Positions 51,871 to 61,162 of a stretch of DNA of 64,000 nucleotides are shown here, in pieces (positions within the stretch are counted from its first letter, which is position 1; each line of letters begins with the position of its first letter). A program made the translations under genes and the position numbers. The stretch comes from a bacterium (GTDB lineage: Bacteria; Cyanobacteriota; Vampirovibrionia; Gastranaerophilales; Gastranaerophilaceae): contig JAGCBH010000037.1 of the NCBI GenBank assembly GCA_017652265.1, positions 1 to 64,000 of the forward strand, written 5' to 3'. The notes beneath the pieces are model-generated. The model saw nothing but the letters and a program-made list of their open reading frames with translations. It did not search any database and was not told where the DNA came from.

Positions 51871-51947
51871 CATGCTAAAGCCATGTACAACATGGGTTTT
51901 CATGTCTGAAATCATGTAAACCATGTTTATGGTTGATTTTAGTCATG
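51871..51947. repeat. Phased CATG array with an imperfect palindrome
   Basis: CATG starts at 51871, 51882, 51891, 51901, 51913, 51922 and 51944, steps of 11, 9, 10, 12, 9 and 22, close to one or two helix turns. Bases 51890-51925 form an imperfect inverted repeat (ACATGGGTTTTCATG against CATGTAAACCATGT) that could also be a hairpin ending the YibE/F message. Confidence 0.5.
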
Positions 51948-52023
51948 ATACAGACGCTAAAAATATTGTTAAAATTGTCCTAAAGCCTTTATTTACAATT
52001 GTTTACAAATACATGTTCTTGTC

Positions 52024-52051
52024 TTGAAATTAGAAAGTGATTTTTTATAAT
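52024..52051 (+). promoter_or_regulatory. Sigma-70 promoter of the Cys-rich small gene
   Basis: TTGAAA (52024-52029), 16 bases, TATAAT (52046-52051). The start codon is 132 bases further on, so the leader is long. Confidence 0.55.
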
Positions 52052-52182
52052 GTTAGCAAGGGTATGTAAAACAAAGTGTTTCAGCCTCAACTTGATTTTG
52101 GGATTGAAGTTGTATATGGAGTTTAAGTGAGAGCTGGAAGATATCCTTTTTAGTTAAAAGATAATCTGATGGAGATAGAAAA

Positions 52183-52404
52183 TTGTTAAAAAGTAGAGAT
52201 ATGGGAAGAGCAATAGCAGTCAGACGCTGGACTCAGACTGCATTGGAGTGTTACAAAAGAGGATGTGTATGCGAAGGTTGTTTTTATAAAGACTTCTTTT
52301 CAAGTGCATCTCAAAAATGCCAGATGAAGGCATCCGTTTTGGAACTTGTCAGAGTTATCGGCACACCTAACGTTGAACTGCAACAGTTTTTAATTGAAGA
52401 ATAA
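52183..52404 (+). CDS. Small Cys-rich protein of unknown function
   Basis: A 73-residue basic protein. Five Cys occur as C-x5-C-x-C-x2-C-x12-C (ECYKRGCVCEGCFYKDFFSSASQKC), enough to hold zinc or an iron-sulfur cluster, flanked by helices (RAIAVRRWTQTALECY and KASVLELVRVIGTPNVE). No signal peptide. The start is TTG at 52183, with GGAG eight bases upstream; the first ATG (codon 7) has no site. A ~125-base leader suggests control at RNA level. It may be a nucleic acid-binding or redox protein; I cannot name it. Confidence 0.72.
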   Translation: MLKSRDMGRAIAVRRWTQTALECYKRGCVCEGCFYKDFFSSASQKCQMKASVLELVRVIGTPNVELQQFLIEE

Positions 52405-52467
52405 AATTGTATTAACTTTGTTAAATAAATACTCACACGGGGTTTAAATTTCCCTGCAGGCATGTTA

Positions 52468-52484
52468 TACTTAGTGAGTAAGTA
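52468..52484 (+). promoter_or_regulatory. Inverted repeat at the hpf transcription start
   Basis: TACTTA-GTGAG-TAAGTA. It overlaps the extended -10 (TGTTATACT, 52464-52472), so a repressor or dimer binding there would block the promoter. Confidence 0.45.
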
Positions 52485-52503
52485 TTTAGATAGGAGATTA
52501 GCT

Positions 52504-52845
52504 ATGCACATATACGTTAACGGGAGAAATATTGAAATTACCGATGCAATTAAAGCTTATGTAAAAGAAAAATTCGGTAAAGTAGCAAACCATTATGATC
52601 AGATTGAAGGCATTGATGTTGTGCTTTCGGTTATCAAAAACCCTGCAGCAACGGGCAAACACGTTGCAGAAGTTTCATGCAAACTGACAACCGGCACTGT
52701 AAGATGCGAAGAATCCGCTGAATCCATGTATGCAAGCATTGATTTATTGGCAGATAAATTAGACAGACAAGTTAAAAAGTTCAAAGATAAAGCTACAGGT
52801 GACGACAAATCATCTATCAGAACCGAAGAATTGAAAGCTGAATAA
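52504..52845 (+). CDS. hpf: Ribosome hibernation promoting factor, short form
   Basis: A 113-residue HPF/YfiA protein that binds the 30S decoding site in starving cells. It shows MHIYVNGRNIEITDAIKAYV, KFGKVANHYDQIEGIDVVLS, HVAEVSCKLTTGTVRCEE and SMYASIDLLADKLDRQVKKF. The dimerising C-terminal domain of long HPF (and cyanobacterial LrtA) is absent, so it is the short type, with no partner RMF visible. Start at 52504 follows AGGAG; the frame to 52462 begins before the promoter. Confidence 0.93.
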   Translation: MHIYVNGRNIEITDAIKAYVKEKFGKVANHYDQIEGIDVVLSVIKNPAATGKHVAEVSCKLTTGTVRCEESAESMYASIDLLADKLDRQVKKFKDKATGDDKSSIRTEELKAE

Positions 52846-52861
52846 GAATTGATATGAATAC

Positions 52862-52898
52862 AAAAAAGAGCGGGATTGAAAAAATCTCGCTCTTTTTA
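52862..52898. terminator. Bidirectional terminator between hpf and the nuclease gene
   Basis: AAAAAGAGCGGGATT pairs with AATCTCGCTCTTTTT (one G-T pair); it serves both convergent genes. Confidence 0.88.
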
Positions 52899-53516
52899 TC
52901 AGCAAAACATTTTATATTCACAATTCTCACAAACTTTTTTATCTGTTTGCGGCGCAAATTTTTTCATTTCTATCTGCTTTAAAATATTTTCAACGATAGC
53001 TGGATTTATTTGCTTACTGTCAATAACTTTTTCTGTATTATTTCTTAAATCCAGATAAACAAATTTCATGCTCTTAAAGTTTTTGAGATGAGCAGCAAGA
53101 GCACACATATAAACAATTGTTTGCAAATCTTTTTCGGGTTCAGCAGGAACTGCACCTGTTTTATAGTCCAGAATATAATAATTTTCGTCATCATCATATA
53201 CAACGGCATCAAGCCTGCCGCCTATCCAGTATTTTCCGGCTTTGCAATTTAATTCATATTCAGTTCCAAACGTTTTAAGATTAAAATACTTATTTGTTTT
53301 CAAACGTTCCCAGAGGATTTTTTCTTTCGCAGAAAGCGACTGCTCAAACTTGCTTATATCAGTTCCCAGGAGATAGTAATGAGCAAGAGCATGTATTTTC
53401 TTACCTTTTTCAAATATTTCCGCATTTTGAGGAGGAGTAAAATTATCTTCATATTTGAATTTATATTTTTGAGGACATAGTTTATATGTTTTCAGCATAT
53501 TGGAAGAAAATATCAT
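52899..53516 (-). CDS. RecB/AddB-type PD-(D/E)XK nuclease with Fe-S cysteines
   Basis: A 205-residue nuclease. GGRLDAVVYD and YILDYKTG give the active-site Asp103, Asp117 and Lys119 of the PD-(D/E)XK fold. Cys14 and the C-terminal C-x2-C-x5-C (Cys196, 199, 205) match the four-cysteine iron-sulfur arrangement of AddB and Cas4. Its ATG overlaps the stop of the 1290-residue helicase by four bases, so they are made together and probably form one end-resection complex like AddAB, with the nuclease as a separate chain. No CRISPR is near, so Cas4 is unlikely. Confidence 0.85.
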   Translation of the reverse strand: MIFSSNMLKTYKLCPQKYKFKYEDNFTPPQNAEIFEKGKKIHALAHYYLLGTDISKFEQSLSAKEKILWERLKTNKYFNLKTFGTEYELNCKAGKYWIGGRLDAVVYDDDENYYILDYKTGAVPAEPEKDLQTIVYMCALAAHLKNFKSMKFVYLDLRNNTEKVIDSKQINPAIVENILKQIEMKKFAPQTDKKVCENCEYKMFC

Positions 53517-56500
53517 AACACAGCCTCCTTTGATAAAATTTCCGTAAAAATCAAATTCGGCAGATTTGGTTTTTCGTTAGGCTTATTTTTTTCGTACGTT
53601 GTCAGATACAGATATTTTTTTGCACGGGTAATTGCAACGTACATAAGTTTAAGATTTTCGGTCAGAATTTGTTTAATTATTTCATTATCCGTTTTGGGCT
53701 TATAGTCCGGACTAAGCCGTCTTAAATTTTCATTAAATCTGTCTGATGACTTGACTTTTATATCATCAGGGCTAAATTTAAGTTGTCTGTTTAGTAATTC
53801 AGGCAAAAATACGTAGTCAAATTCATCCCCTTTTGACTTGTGCATTGTCATAATTTGAACTTTCCCTTCAAAAAACTTGTCGTCATCCTCATCTTCCTTG
53901 CTGAAAAAATTTAAACCGCTGACTCTGCTTCGTTTAGACAATTCATCAAGGCGCTGAACAATCGTTTTTATATCACCCGCACCGTTAACGGAAAACCGCT
54001 TTATAAGTGTAGAAATCAAATATGCGTTAGCCTTTTCAATTTCAAAATTGTTAAAGTATTTCAGGCCGATTTTTATGGCAAATTGTTCTGCCGTAAGTGA
54101 TGTTTGAGAAATCCAGTAAACAATTTCCCAGTAAAAACGTGCAAATTCAATATCTTCAATATCATCTGAATTCATCTGAATAAAAGGTTTTTCACACTCT
54201 TTTATATAGGCAGTATTCTTAATTTTAAATTCCCCCAGTTCCGAAAGCGTTTCATAAACATTGGCAATGACAAAGTTATCAAAAGGATTTACAATAGCTT
54301 TCAGGATTGAGAATATAACTTTAAATATAAGTTTTTGCCCTAAAGATTCCGTTCTTGTAATTGCGCTGAAGCCAAATCCGGCAAGATGTGAAATCCAATT
54401 ATTAACCTGGAAATTTGATCTTAAAAGGATACCCACCGTTGCATCAGGTTCGTTTTGGAAAATCTTTCGGATTTCTTTCACAATATATGCTTTTTCATCC
54501 TGCGAATTTAAAAATATTTCGGATTTAACGGCATCTTCTGTATCAGGATTTCTGCCCTGAACAGGTTTCATAAAAATCGGATAAAAAGAATTTTTAAGTT
54601 CAGGTTTTGATTCTGCCCAACTCACAAGAGTATTGGCCAAAGTCCATACATCATGCGTACAGCGTTGAGAACAATCCATTGACACCTTAGGATTTTCAGC
54701 ATTAAACCGTCTGAAACCTTCAACATCCGCATTGGAAAATGTCGTTGTAATAGACTGATTTATATCACCACAGCGGATTAAATTACCGTATTTTGCACAC
54801 AAAATATTTATCAGTTTTTGCTGTAAAGAAGAAGAATCCTGAGCCTCATCTTCAATAACATAATGACAAATGTTTTGATAATATTCCCTGACATCTTCAA
54901 ATTTCTCAAGTATTTTAACCGCATAAAGCAAAATATCATCATAATCAATTAGGTTACGCTCTTTTAGCGCCGATTCGTATTTGCCGAAGAAATTCAGAAA
55001 TTTTAAAAGTTTTTTATCGGCGGTAACAGGGTTGTCAACCTGTGAAAATTTATGTATAGAAACAGCTCTGTCAAAATCGTTCATTTCATCTTTATCAAGC
55101 CTCATTTCAACGGCAATGTTTTTTATAATCCGCCCTCGCAGAGTGTCATCGCAAATTCCGAAATCACCGTCAAGCCCCATACGTTCAAAATTGTTGTTTT
55201 CTTTTAAAATTCTCAAAGCAAGCCCATGAATTGTACTTATATTAGGTAATTTAGAACTGTTAGGGAAAATATTTTTTATTTTTTCCCTGAAATTTCTTGC
55301 CGCAGATTCCATATAAGTCATAACAAATATGTTTTCAGGAGGAATCTTATCTTCCATCAAATTTATAATAAGAGCAAGTAAAATAGTGGTTTTCCCCGCA
55401 CCCGGAACAGCAGAAACCGCCATTTTTCCGGATTTATATTCAAGAACAGGTTTTTGATCATCACGAGGGATAATTTTAAAAGTTTTTTCACTTTTTTTAT
55501 TTTCATCCTGCTCTGATGAAACGATAAACTCTTCTATTCCGCCAAAATTTTCAGCACCGCTGCCATCAAAAAGGCTTGAGTACGTATATATTTTTTCCCC
55601 CGCCAAAAGTGTAAGTTTTCTCAAAACACGCGCGGTTTTATCTTTTGAAAGAATTATATTATCTTCAGTCGTAAAATCATCTTTATCCCAGTTTTTCTGG
55701 AAAACCCAAGAATTATACAGAGGGCCTATATCGGATTTCATCCAGTTTTGGTTAGAAACATCAAGCCAAAATTGATACTGCGTTTTAATTTGATTATCAA
55801 TAATTTTTTGGGGAGTTCCCACAATTAAATCTGTCGGCTCAATTTCAAGAGTTGAATAAGGATTTTCGGATATAATTGAGTTTTCTATCTGCAAAAGAAT
55901 ATCCGCTTTGTGTTCTTCAATTTTTTCCCCGAAAACACTTTCAAAATCTCTTAATTCTTTCAAGAAAAATCCAAATCCCGACAAAACATCTTTTTGAAGC
56001 CTTGAAACAGGAGCAAATTTTTCATAGAGTTTAAACGCTTGCTGCGACAGTTTAAAATTACCCTCTTTCAGCGAATCCAAAAACTCTAAAAATCTTGAAT
56101 AATTGTTTATGTACTCTGAATTTTGAAATTCAAACGGTATAAGCGTCTTATTTTCATTAAATTTTTCAAGAATTTTATCGCAGTATTTAACAGGGATACC
56201 TAAAAAATCATTCAAAATAGGTCTTAAATCCAATTCCGAAAGCGTATTTTTTAGCGGAGTATTTAATTTTAGGATATTCAAGACAGATAATACCAGCAGA
56301 TTTTCCGTTAACTTTTTACTTCCACTCAAAAGTCTTACATTAAGCCGGTCTTTTAATTTTTCTTCCAGTGTAAATTTCAGCATTTCATCAACATTAGGAG
56401 TAATTACTAAAATTTCTGACGGCAAAACCCCGCTTTCTGTCAGAGAAATGATTTTATCAACAACAGTATTTATAATTTCTGAGCGCTTGGAAAGAGAGCT

Positions 56501-57385
56501 AAACTCAAAATTATTCAAAACGCCGCGCTTATCCTCTTTAACATTTAAAAATATAGTTTTGGAATCGGAAAGCATTATGCTTTTATCTTCAAATTCTGCG
56601 CTTTTTTCCTTAAATAATCTCTCAAACTCCCAAACAGCACTTTTATCGGCACTTAAATATCCTGCTCTTGATGATCCGTTAAAATCATAACAAATATACC
56701 AGTCTTTCAATTGCGGTGTTAAAAATTCTATAAAATCAAAACATAAAGGAGTTATTTCATCCCCGTCATCTAAAAGCAGATACTTTATTTCTTTAAAATA
56801 ATCAGTATTTTTATATATGTAATTAAACACAAGTGATTGACGCAAATAATCAAAACTTCTGAGCGAAAGAGTTTTGCGCAAAAAAATCCGCATGGTCGTA
56901 TTTATATCATCCTCATACGGTTCTTTTAAAATTTTTCCCCGCTCTTTTATTTCATCCTTTGAAAGATTATTCTGCACAATGAGAGAATATCTTCTGAATA
57001 ACTGGTGCAAAAGAGAACGCCCTGAATTGTAACCTTTAAAACCAACCTTTTTAATTATGTCTTTAAGAATATACTGAGAAACTTCCAGGCCTGTTAAATT
57101 TGGCAGAAGAAAGGACTGCGGTTTATCGGGATTAACCCCCTCCAGAATTGCCCAATTATCCGCTACTGCATTATAAACAAGTGAGAAAAACGAATAAATT
57201 TTTAGTTTTGAAAAACTTTCAATTTCTAATTTTTTCAAAACCTCATCAGCAAATCTTTGCTTAAGTGTGGAATTTTGTACAAGCACCAGAATTTCATCAG
57301 GATTTACGCCGCTGTTTACCAGTTCGGCATATTTGTTTATAAGAAATTCTGTTTTTCTGCTTGCAACACTTCCCTGAATAAGCAA
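53513..57385 (-). CDS. UvrD/AddA-like helicase with a degenerate second motor core
   Basis: A 1290-residue protein with two superfamily 1 cores. Residues 1-~600 keep the layout but not the residues: GSVASRKTEF in place of GxxGxGKT, LLLDDGDEITPLCFDF in place of DEAQD. Residues ~640-1290 are a complete UvrD-type core: SAVPGAGKTTI, STIHGLALRIL, VIEDEAQDSSSLQQ, RCGDINQSI, IMTMHKSKGDEFDYVF and MYVAITRAKKYLYLT. With the coupled nuclease this looks like an AddAB/RecBC end-processing machine in which the dead (AddB-like) and live (AddA-like) motors are fused. Acts on double-strand ends. Confidence 0.85.
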   Translation of the reverse strand: MLIQGSVASRKTEFLINKYAELVNSGVNPDEILVLVQNSTLKQRFADEVLKKLEIESFSKLKIYSFFSLVYNAVADNWAILEGVNPDKPQSFLLPNLTGLEVSQYILKDIIKKVGFKGYNSGRSLLHQLFRRYSLIVQNNLSKDEIKERGKILKEPYEDDINTTMRIFLRKTLSLRSFDYLRQSLVFNYIYKNTDYFKEIKYLLLDDGDEITPLCFDFIEFLTPQLKDWYICYDFNGSSRAGYLSADKSAVWEFERLFKEKSAEFEDKSIMLSDSKTIFLNVKEDKRGVLNNFEFSSLSKRSEIINTVVDKIISLTESGVLPSEILVITPNVDEMLKFTLEEKLKDRLNVRLLSGSKKLTENLLVLSVLNILKLNTPLKNTLSELDLRPILNDFLGIPVKYCDKILEKFNENKTLIPFEFQNSEYINNYSRFLEFLDSLKEGNFKLSQQAFKLYEKFAPVSRLQKDVLSGFGFFLKELRDFESVFGEKIEEHKADILLQIENSIISENPYSTLEIEPTDLIVGTPQKIIDNQIKTQYQFWLDVSNQNWMKSDIGPLYNSWVFQKNWDKDDFTTEDNIILSKDKTARVLRKLTLLAGEKIYTYSSLFDGSGAENFGGIEEFIVSSEQDENKKSEKTFKIIPRDDQKPVLEYKSGKMAVSAVPGAGKTTILLALIINLMEDKIPPENIFVMTYMESAARNFREKIKNIFPNSSKLPNISTIHGLALRILKENNNFERMGLDGDFGICDDTLRGRIIKNIAVEMRLDKDEMNDFDRAVSIHKFSQVDNPVTADKKLLKFLNFFGKYESALKERNLIDYDDILLYAVKILEKFEDVREYYQNICHYVIEDEAQDSSSLQQKLINILCAKYGNLIRCGDINQSITTTFSNADVEGFRRFNAENPKVSMDCSQRCTHDVWTLANTLVSWAESKPELKNSFYPIFMKPVQGRNPDTEDAVKSEIFLNSQDEKAYIVKEIRKIFQNEPDATVGILLRSNFQVNNWISHLAGFGFSAITRTESLGQKLIFKVIFSILKAIVNPFDNFVIANVYETLSELGEFKIKNTAYIKECEKPFIQMNSDDIEDIEFARFYWEIVYWISQTSLTAEQFAIKIGLKYFNNFEIEKANAYLISTLIKRFSVNGAGDIKTIVQRLDELSKRSRVSGLNFFSKEDEDDDKFFEGKVQIMTMHKSKGDEFDYVFLPELLNRQLKFSPDDIKVKSSDRFNENLRRLSPDYKPKTDNEIIKQILTENLKLMYVAITRAKKYLYLTTYEKNKPNEKPNLPNLIFTEILSKEAVL

Positions 57386-57537
57386 AGTAAATACTCCCGT
57401 TAGTCGGATTATATCAAAAAATTACATCAAATACTATAAAAAAATCTATTGCTTTTTTTTATTTGTTACTGTATCATAATTGATGTTAGGAAAAGTTTAC
57501 TTATAAAAATAAAAAAACAAAACGGAGGTTTTAAATT

Positions 57538-57765
57538 ATGGTAACTAAACATCACGAAGAAATTCAAGTACAAGACATGATAGGTTCATCAGCAGGCGAA
57601 ATTTACCAATACCTGTATTCAAACGGTGAAACAAGTTTTTCAAAAATTAAAAAAGAATTAGATTTGAAAGGCAATTTTGCTGATTTAGGTCTTGGATGGT
57701 TAGCAAGAGAAGACAAAGTTGAATTTTCAAGAAAAGGTTCAACTGTTAATGTAAGACTTAAATAG
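57538..57765 (+). CDS. DUF2582 winged-helix protein
   Basis: A 75-residue protein of the DUF2582 winged-helix family: AGEIYQYLYSNGETSFSKIK, then DLGLGWLAREDKVEF, the family hallmark. It probably binds DNA or protein; the target is unknown. AACGGAGG gives a strong ribosome site and a strong terminator follows, fitting a single, well-expressed gene. The 150 bases upstream are AT-rich, with a possible TTGCTT/TATCAT promoter. Confidence 0.85.
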   Translation: MVTKHHEEIQVQDMIGSSAGEIYQYLYSNGETSFSKIKKELDLKGNFADLGLGWLAREDKVEFSRKGSTVNVRLK

Positions 57766-57781
57766 TTGAGTTAAAATTTTA

Positions 57782-57814
57782 CAAAAGAGCCGTACTTTCG
57801 TACGGCTCTTTTGT
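57782..57814. terminator. Terminator after the DUF2582 gene
   Basis: AAAAGAGCCGTAC/GTACGGCTCTTTT perfect stem, TTTC loop, T run. Confidence 0.92.
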
Positions 57815-57883
57815 TGCAATATTTCAATTTTTTGGTATAATTGTCCTATATTTATTATGATTTTATAAGAAATGAGGATAGAA

Positions 57884-59188
57884 ATGAAATCTACAGTAAC
57901 AAAAGAAAAAGAAAATGTCGTAAAATTAGAACTTGTAATTCCTGCTGAAGAAGCAAAAAAAGCATATGGAACTGCCGTTAAAGCATTCTCTCAGTATGTT
58001 AATATTCCGGGTTTCAGAAAAGGTAAAGCTCCCGCCAATATGGTTGAAAGACACGTAGGAAAAGACAGAATTAAAGACGAAGCTTTAGAAAAAATGCTCC
58101 CTAAATATATTGAAGAAGCAACAAAAGAAAACAGCCTTGATCTTATCACAAGACCTGAAGTTGTTTCTTACAAATTTGATGACGGCAAGGATGTTAAAGT
58201 TGAATTAAAACTTGAAACAAGACCTGAAGTTACAGTAGGAAAATATAAAAATTTAAAAATTGATGTGGAAGATTTTGTTATTGAAGATGATGCGGTTGAA
58301 AAATCGCTTGAAAGATTACAAAAACAATATGCGGAAATTGTTCCTGTTACGGAAAAAAGAAACGCAAAAGATACCGATATAGTTGTTATAGATTTTGACG
58401 GCACGGTAAACGGCGAAAAAATTAAAGGCGGAGCAGGAAAAGATTATAATCTTGATTTGGCAAATTCAAACTTTATTAAGGGTTTTGCAGAAAGTCTTGT
58501 CGGCAAACCTCTCAATGAAGAATTTGAAGTTAACGTAACATTCCCGGATGATTACTATGAAGAAAGCCTTAAGAGTAAACCGGCTGTATTTAAAGTTACA
58601 ATTAAGGAACTTAAAGAACGCAAACTTCCTGAAATTGATGATGCTTTTGCTAAAAAGGTTGCAAAATTTGATACTCTTGACAAGTTAAAAGAAGATATCA
58701 AAAAGCATCTGGAAACACAAAGAGAAAATAATAATCTTCAAAACGCAGAAAACAAGGTTTTTGAAAAAATTATGGAAAGCCTGAAAGTAGAAATTCCTCA
58801 ATCAATGGTATTGAGAGAAAAAGAAGCGCTTAAAGCTGAATATGAAGAAAGATTTTCTATGCAAGGTTTGTCATTGGAAAATGTTTTCAAATCTCAAGGC
58901 AAGGACGTGGAAGAAGTTTTGGGCGAAGAAGCGCTCATAAGAATTAAGAATACACTTCTGGTTGATAAGATTGCAAAAGAAGAAGATATTAAACTTTCTC
59001 CTGTCGATATTCAGATTAAATTGCAAGAACTGAGCAGAGCATACGGAATTGATCCGCAAAGTCTGATGAAACAGCTTTCATCTAATCCGGGAGCTCTTTC
59101 TGCAATATCACAACAGGCAATAAATGACAAAGTAAGAAAATTCCTTGTTGAAAATAATGAAATTAATTACGTCAAGTCATCCAAATAG
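57884..59188 (+). CDS. tig: Trigger factor
   Basis: Ribosome-bound chaperone with prolyl isomerase activity. The N-terminal ribosome-docking motif is seen as NIPGFRKGKAPANMVERHVG, followed by the FKBP-type domain (DTDIVVIDFDGTVNGEKIKG) and the C-terminal helical arms. Start at ATG 57884 after GAGGATAG; the upstream in-frame ATG at 57872 overlaps that site. First of the conserved set tig-clpP-clpX, which links folding and degradation of new proteins. 434 residues, full length. Confidence 0.96.
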   Translation: MKSTVTKEKENVVKLELVIPAEEAKKAYGTAVKAFSQYVNIPGFRKGKAPANMVERHVGKDRIKDEALEKMLPKYIEEATKENSLDLITRPEVVSYKFDDGKDVKVELKLETRPEVTVGKYKNLKIDVEDFVIEDDAVEKSLERLQKQYAEIVPVTEKRNAKDTDIVVIDFDGTVNGEKIKGGAGKDYNLDLANSNFIKGFAESLVGKPLNEEFEVNVTFPDDYYEESLKSKPAVFKVTIKELKERKLPEIDDAFAKKVAKFDTLDKLKEDIKKHLETQRENNNLQNAENKVFEKIMESLKVEIPQSMVLREKEALKAEYEERFSMQGLSLENVFKSQGKDVEEVLGEEALIRIKNTLLVDKIAKEEDIKLSPVDIQIKLQELSRAYGIDPQSLMKQLSSNPGALSAISQQAINDKVRKFLVENNEINYVKSSK

Positions 59189-59244
59189 ATGTTTGATAAA
59201 ATGATTTATACAAATATAATGTAGATAAGAAAGGGAAATTAAAT

Positions 59245-59835
59245 ATGAGTTTTGTACCTGTAGTTATAGAACAATCAAGCAAAGGCGAAAGATCTTTTGA
59301 TATATTCTCAAGACTTCTGCGTGAAAGAATTATCTTTTTGGGAACAGAAATTGATGATATGGTAGCAAACCTTGTCGTTGCACAACTTTTGTTATTAGAC
59401 AGCGAAAATCCTGAAAAAGATATTATGTTGTATATCAATAGCCCTGGCGGAAGTGTTACTGCCGGATTTGCAATATACGATACTATGCAGCACATACGTT
59501 CTGACGTTTCAACAATCTGTCTTGGACAGGCTGCATCTATGGGAGCATTCCTGCTTTCATCAGGTACCAAAGGTAAAAGATTAGCCCTACCTCACTCAAG
59601 AGTTTTAATTCACCAGCCTTTAGGCGGTGCTCAAGGTCAGGCAACAGATATTGAAATTCAGGCTGCTGAAATCATAAGAATTAAAAAATCCCTGAATGAA
59701 ATTCTTGCTGCAAACACAGGTCAATCTATCAAGAAAATTGAAAAAGATACGGACCGTGATTATATCATGACTCCGCAAGAAGCTCTTGAATATGGTATGA
59801 TTGACAAAGTTATCACAAAAGAAGAACTAAAATAA
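59245..59835 (+). CDS. clpP: ATP-dependent Clp protease proteolytic subunit
   Basis: The 196-residue serine protease of the Clp complexes. [20 protein letters not shown] is the family start; [14 protein letters not shown] holds the catalytic Ser and [21 protein letters not shown] the catalytic His, with the Asp in the [18 protein letters not shown] region. It serves ClpX (next gene, 18 bases on) and ClpC at 39832. Ribosome site AAAGGGA. Confidence 0.97.
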   Translation: MSFVPVVIEQSSKGERSFDIFSRLLRERIIFLGTEIDDMVANLVVAQLLLLDSENPEKDIMLYINSPGGSVTAGFAIYDTMQHIRSDVSTICLGQAASMGAFLLSSGTKGKRLALPHSRVLIHQPLGGAQGQATDIEIQAAEIIRIKKSLNEILAANTGQSIKKIEKDTDRDYIMTPQEALEYGMIDKVITKEELK

Positions 59836-59853
59836 CAAACGGAGATTTACATA

Positions 59854-61161
59854 ATGCCAAATCATGAAGATGACGGTAAATTAAAATGCTCATTCTGCGG
59901 TAAAACGCAGGATCAGGTAAAAAAATTAATTGCCGGCCCTCAGGTATATATTTGCGATGAATGCGTTGAGTTGTGCAACGAAATTTTGGATGAAGAATTT
60001 TTTGAACTTAAAGACAAAAAAGTTTCCAAAGAAGAAAAATCTTCAGAAGAAGAAAAATCTATTCCAAAACCGCATGAAATTAAGGCTTATCTTGACCAGT
60101 ATATTGTCGGTCAGGATGATGCCAAAAAAGTATTGTCGGTTGCCGTATATAACCACTATAAAAGGCTGAAAAACAACGAATCATCCGATTTGGCAAATGA
60201 AGTGGAAATCCAAAAATCAAATATTCTTCTCGTCGGTCCGACAGGAAGCGGTAAAACTTTATTGGCACAAACATTGGCAAAAATGCTTGATGTACCGTTT
60301 GCGGTGGCTGATGCTACAACTTTAACCGAAGCGGGTTATGTCGGTGATGATGTTGAAAACATTCTTTTAAGACTTTATCAAAATGCTGAATTTGATGCTG
60401 AAAAAGCGCAAAAAGGTATAATTTATGTTGATGAAATTGATAAAATTTCAAGAAAATCCGAAAACACTTCAATTACCCGTGACGTATCAGGTGAAGGGGT
60501 TCAGCAGGCACTTTTGAAGATGATAGAAGGTACTGTTGCACACGTTCCTCCTCAGGGGGGCAGAAAACATCCTCATCAGGAATTTATTGAAATTGATACC
60601 AAAAATATTTTATTTATCGTAGGCGGTGCATTTGTCGGACTTGATAAAATAATTGAACGCAGAACAAACGAAGGTTCTTCTGTAGGTTTCGGCGCAAAAG
60701 GTGCTTTAACTCAAGCTGAACGTGAAGCAAATTCCAATAAATTACTGAAAAAACTTCAGCCTGATGATTTGATGAAATTCGGTATGATACCTGAATTTAT
60801 CGGTCGTATTCCGACTTATGCAATACTTGATCAGCTGAATGAAAAAACTTTAAAAATGATTTTAACCGAACCAAAGAATGCCATTATCAAACAGTATCAA
60901 AAACTGCTTGAAATGGATGGTGTAAATCTTGTATTTGAACCTGAAGCAATAGATTTAATTGCCAAAGAAGCAATTAAGCGCAAAACAGGTGCAAGAGCAC
61001 TAAGATCAATTGTTGAAGAACTAATGCTTGATATAATGTATGACGTTCCGCTGAAAGGTGATATTAAAGAATTCACCATTACGGCTGACATGGTTAAAAA
61101 CAGAAACAACGCAGAAGTTGTCAGACTTCAGACCAAAAAGGATGAAGGTTTATCCGCTTAA
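59854..61161 (+). CDS. clpX: ATP-dependent Clp protease ATP-binding subunit ClpX
   Basis: The 435-residue unfoldase of ClpXP. Residues ~10-45 are the C4 zinc-binding domain ([10 protein letters not shown] and [10 protein letters not shown]); a Lys/Glu-rich linker follows; the AAA+ domain has [54 protein letters not shown] and the sensor-2 [11 protein letters not shown]. The ClpP-binding loop is in the [15 protein letters not shown] area. Last gene of tig-clpP-clpX. Its zinc domain is echoed by the free protein at 14480. Confidence 0.97.
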   Translation: MPNHEDDGKLKCSFCGKTQDQVKKLIAGPQVYICDECVELCNEILDEEFFELKDKKVSKEEKSSEEEKSIPKPHEIKAYLDQYIVGQDDAKKVLSVAVYNHYKRLKNNESSDLANEVEIQKSNILLVGPTGSGKTLLAQTLAKMLDVPFAVADATTLTEAGYVGDDVENILLRLYQNAEFDAEKAQKGIIYVDEIDKISRKSENTSITRDVSGEGVQQALLKMIEGTVAHVPPQGGRKHPHQEFIEIDTKNILFIVGGAFVGLDKIIERRTNEGSSVGFGAKGALTQAEREANSNKLLKKLQPDDLMKFGMIPEFIGRIPTYAILDQLNEKTLKMILTEPKNAIIKQYQKLLEMDGVNLVFEPEAIDLIAKEAIKRKTGARALRSIVEELMLDIMYDVPLKGDIKEFTITADMVKNRNNAEVVRLQTKKDEGLSA

Positions 61162-61162
61162 T

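Larger units (their letters stand above)
51866..52182. other. 317-bp intergenic region with CATG array and promoter
   Basis: Holds seven CATG words between 51871 and 51947, a promoter at 52024-52051 and a ~125-base leader before the Cys-rich small gene. A weak CAACTT/AAGTTG hairpin (52088-52112) is in the leader. No coding frame. Confidence 0.5.

Noticed and set aside
52899-53516. Cas4 of a CRISPR system
   Set aside because: Cas4 shares the Fe-S nuclease pattern, but no repeat array or other cas gene is in the window, and the gene is coupled to an AddA-like helicase.
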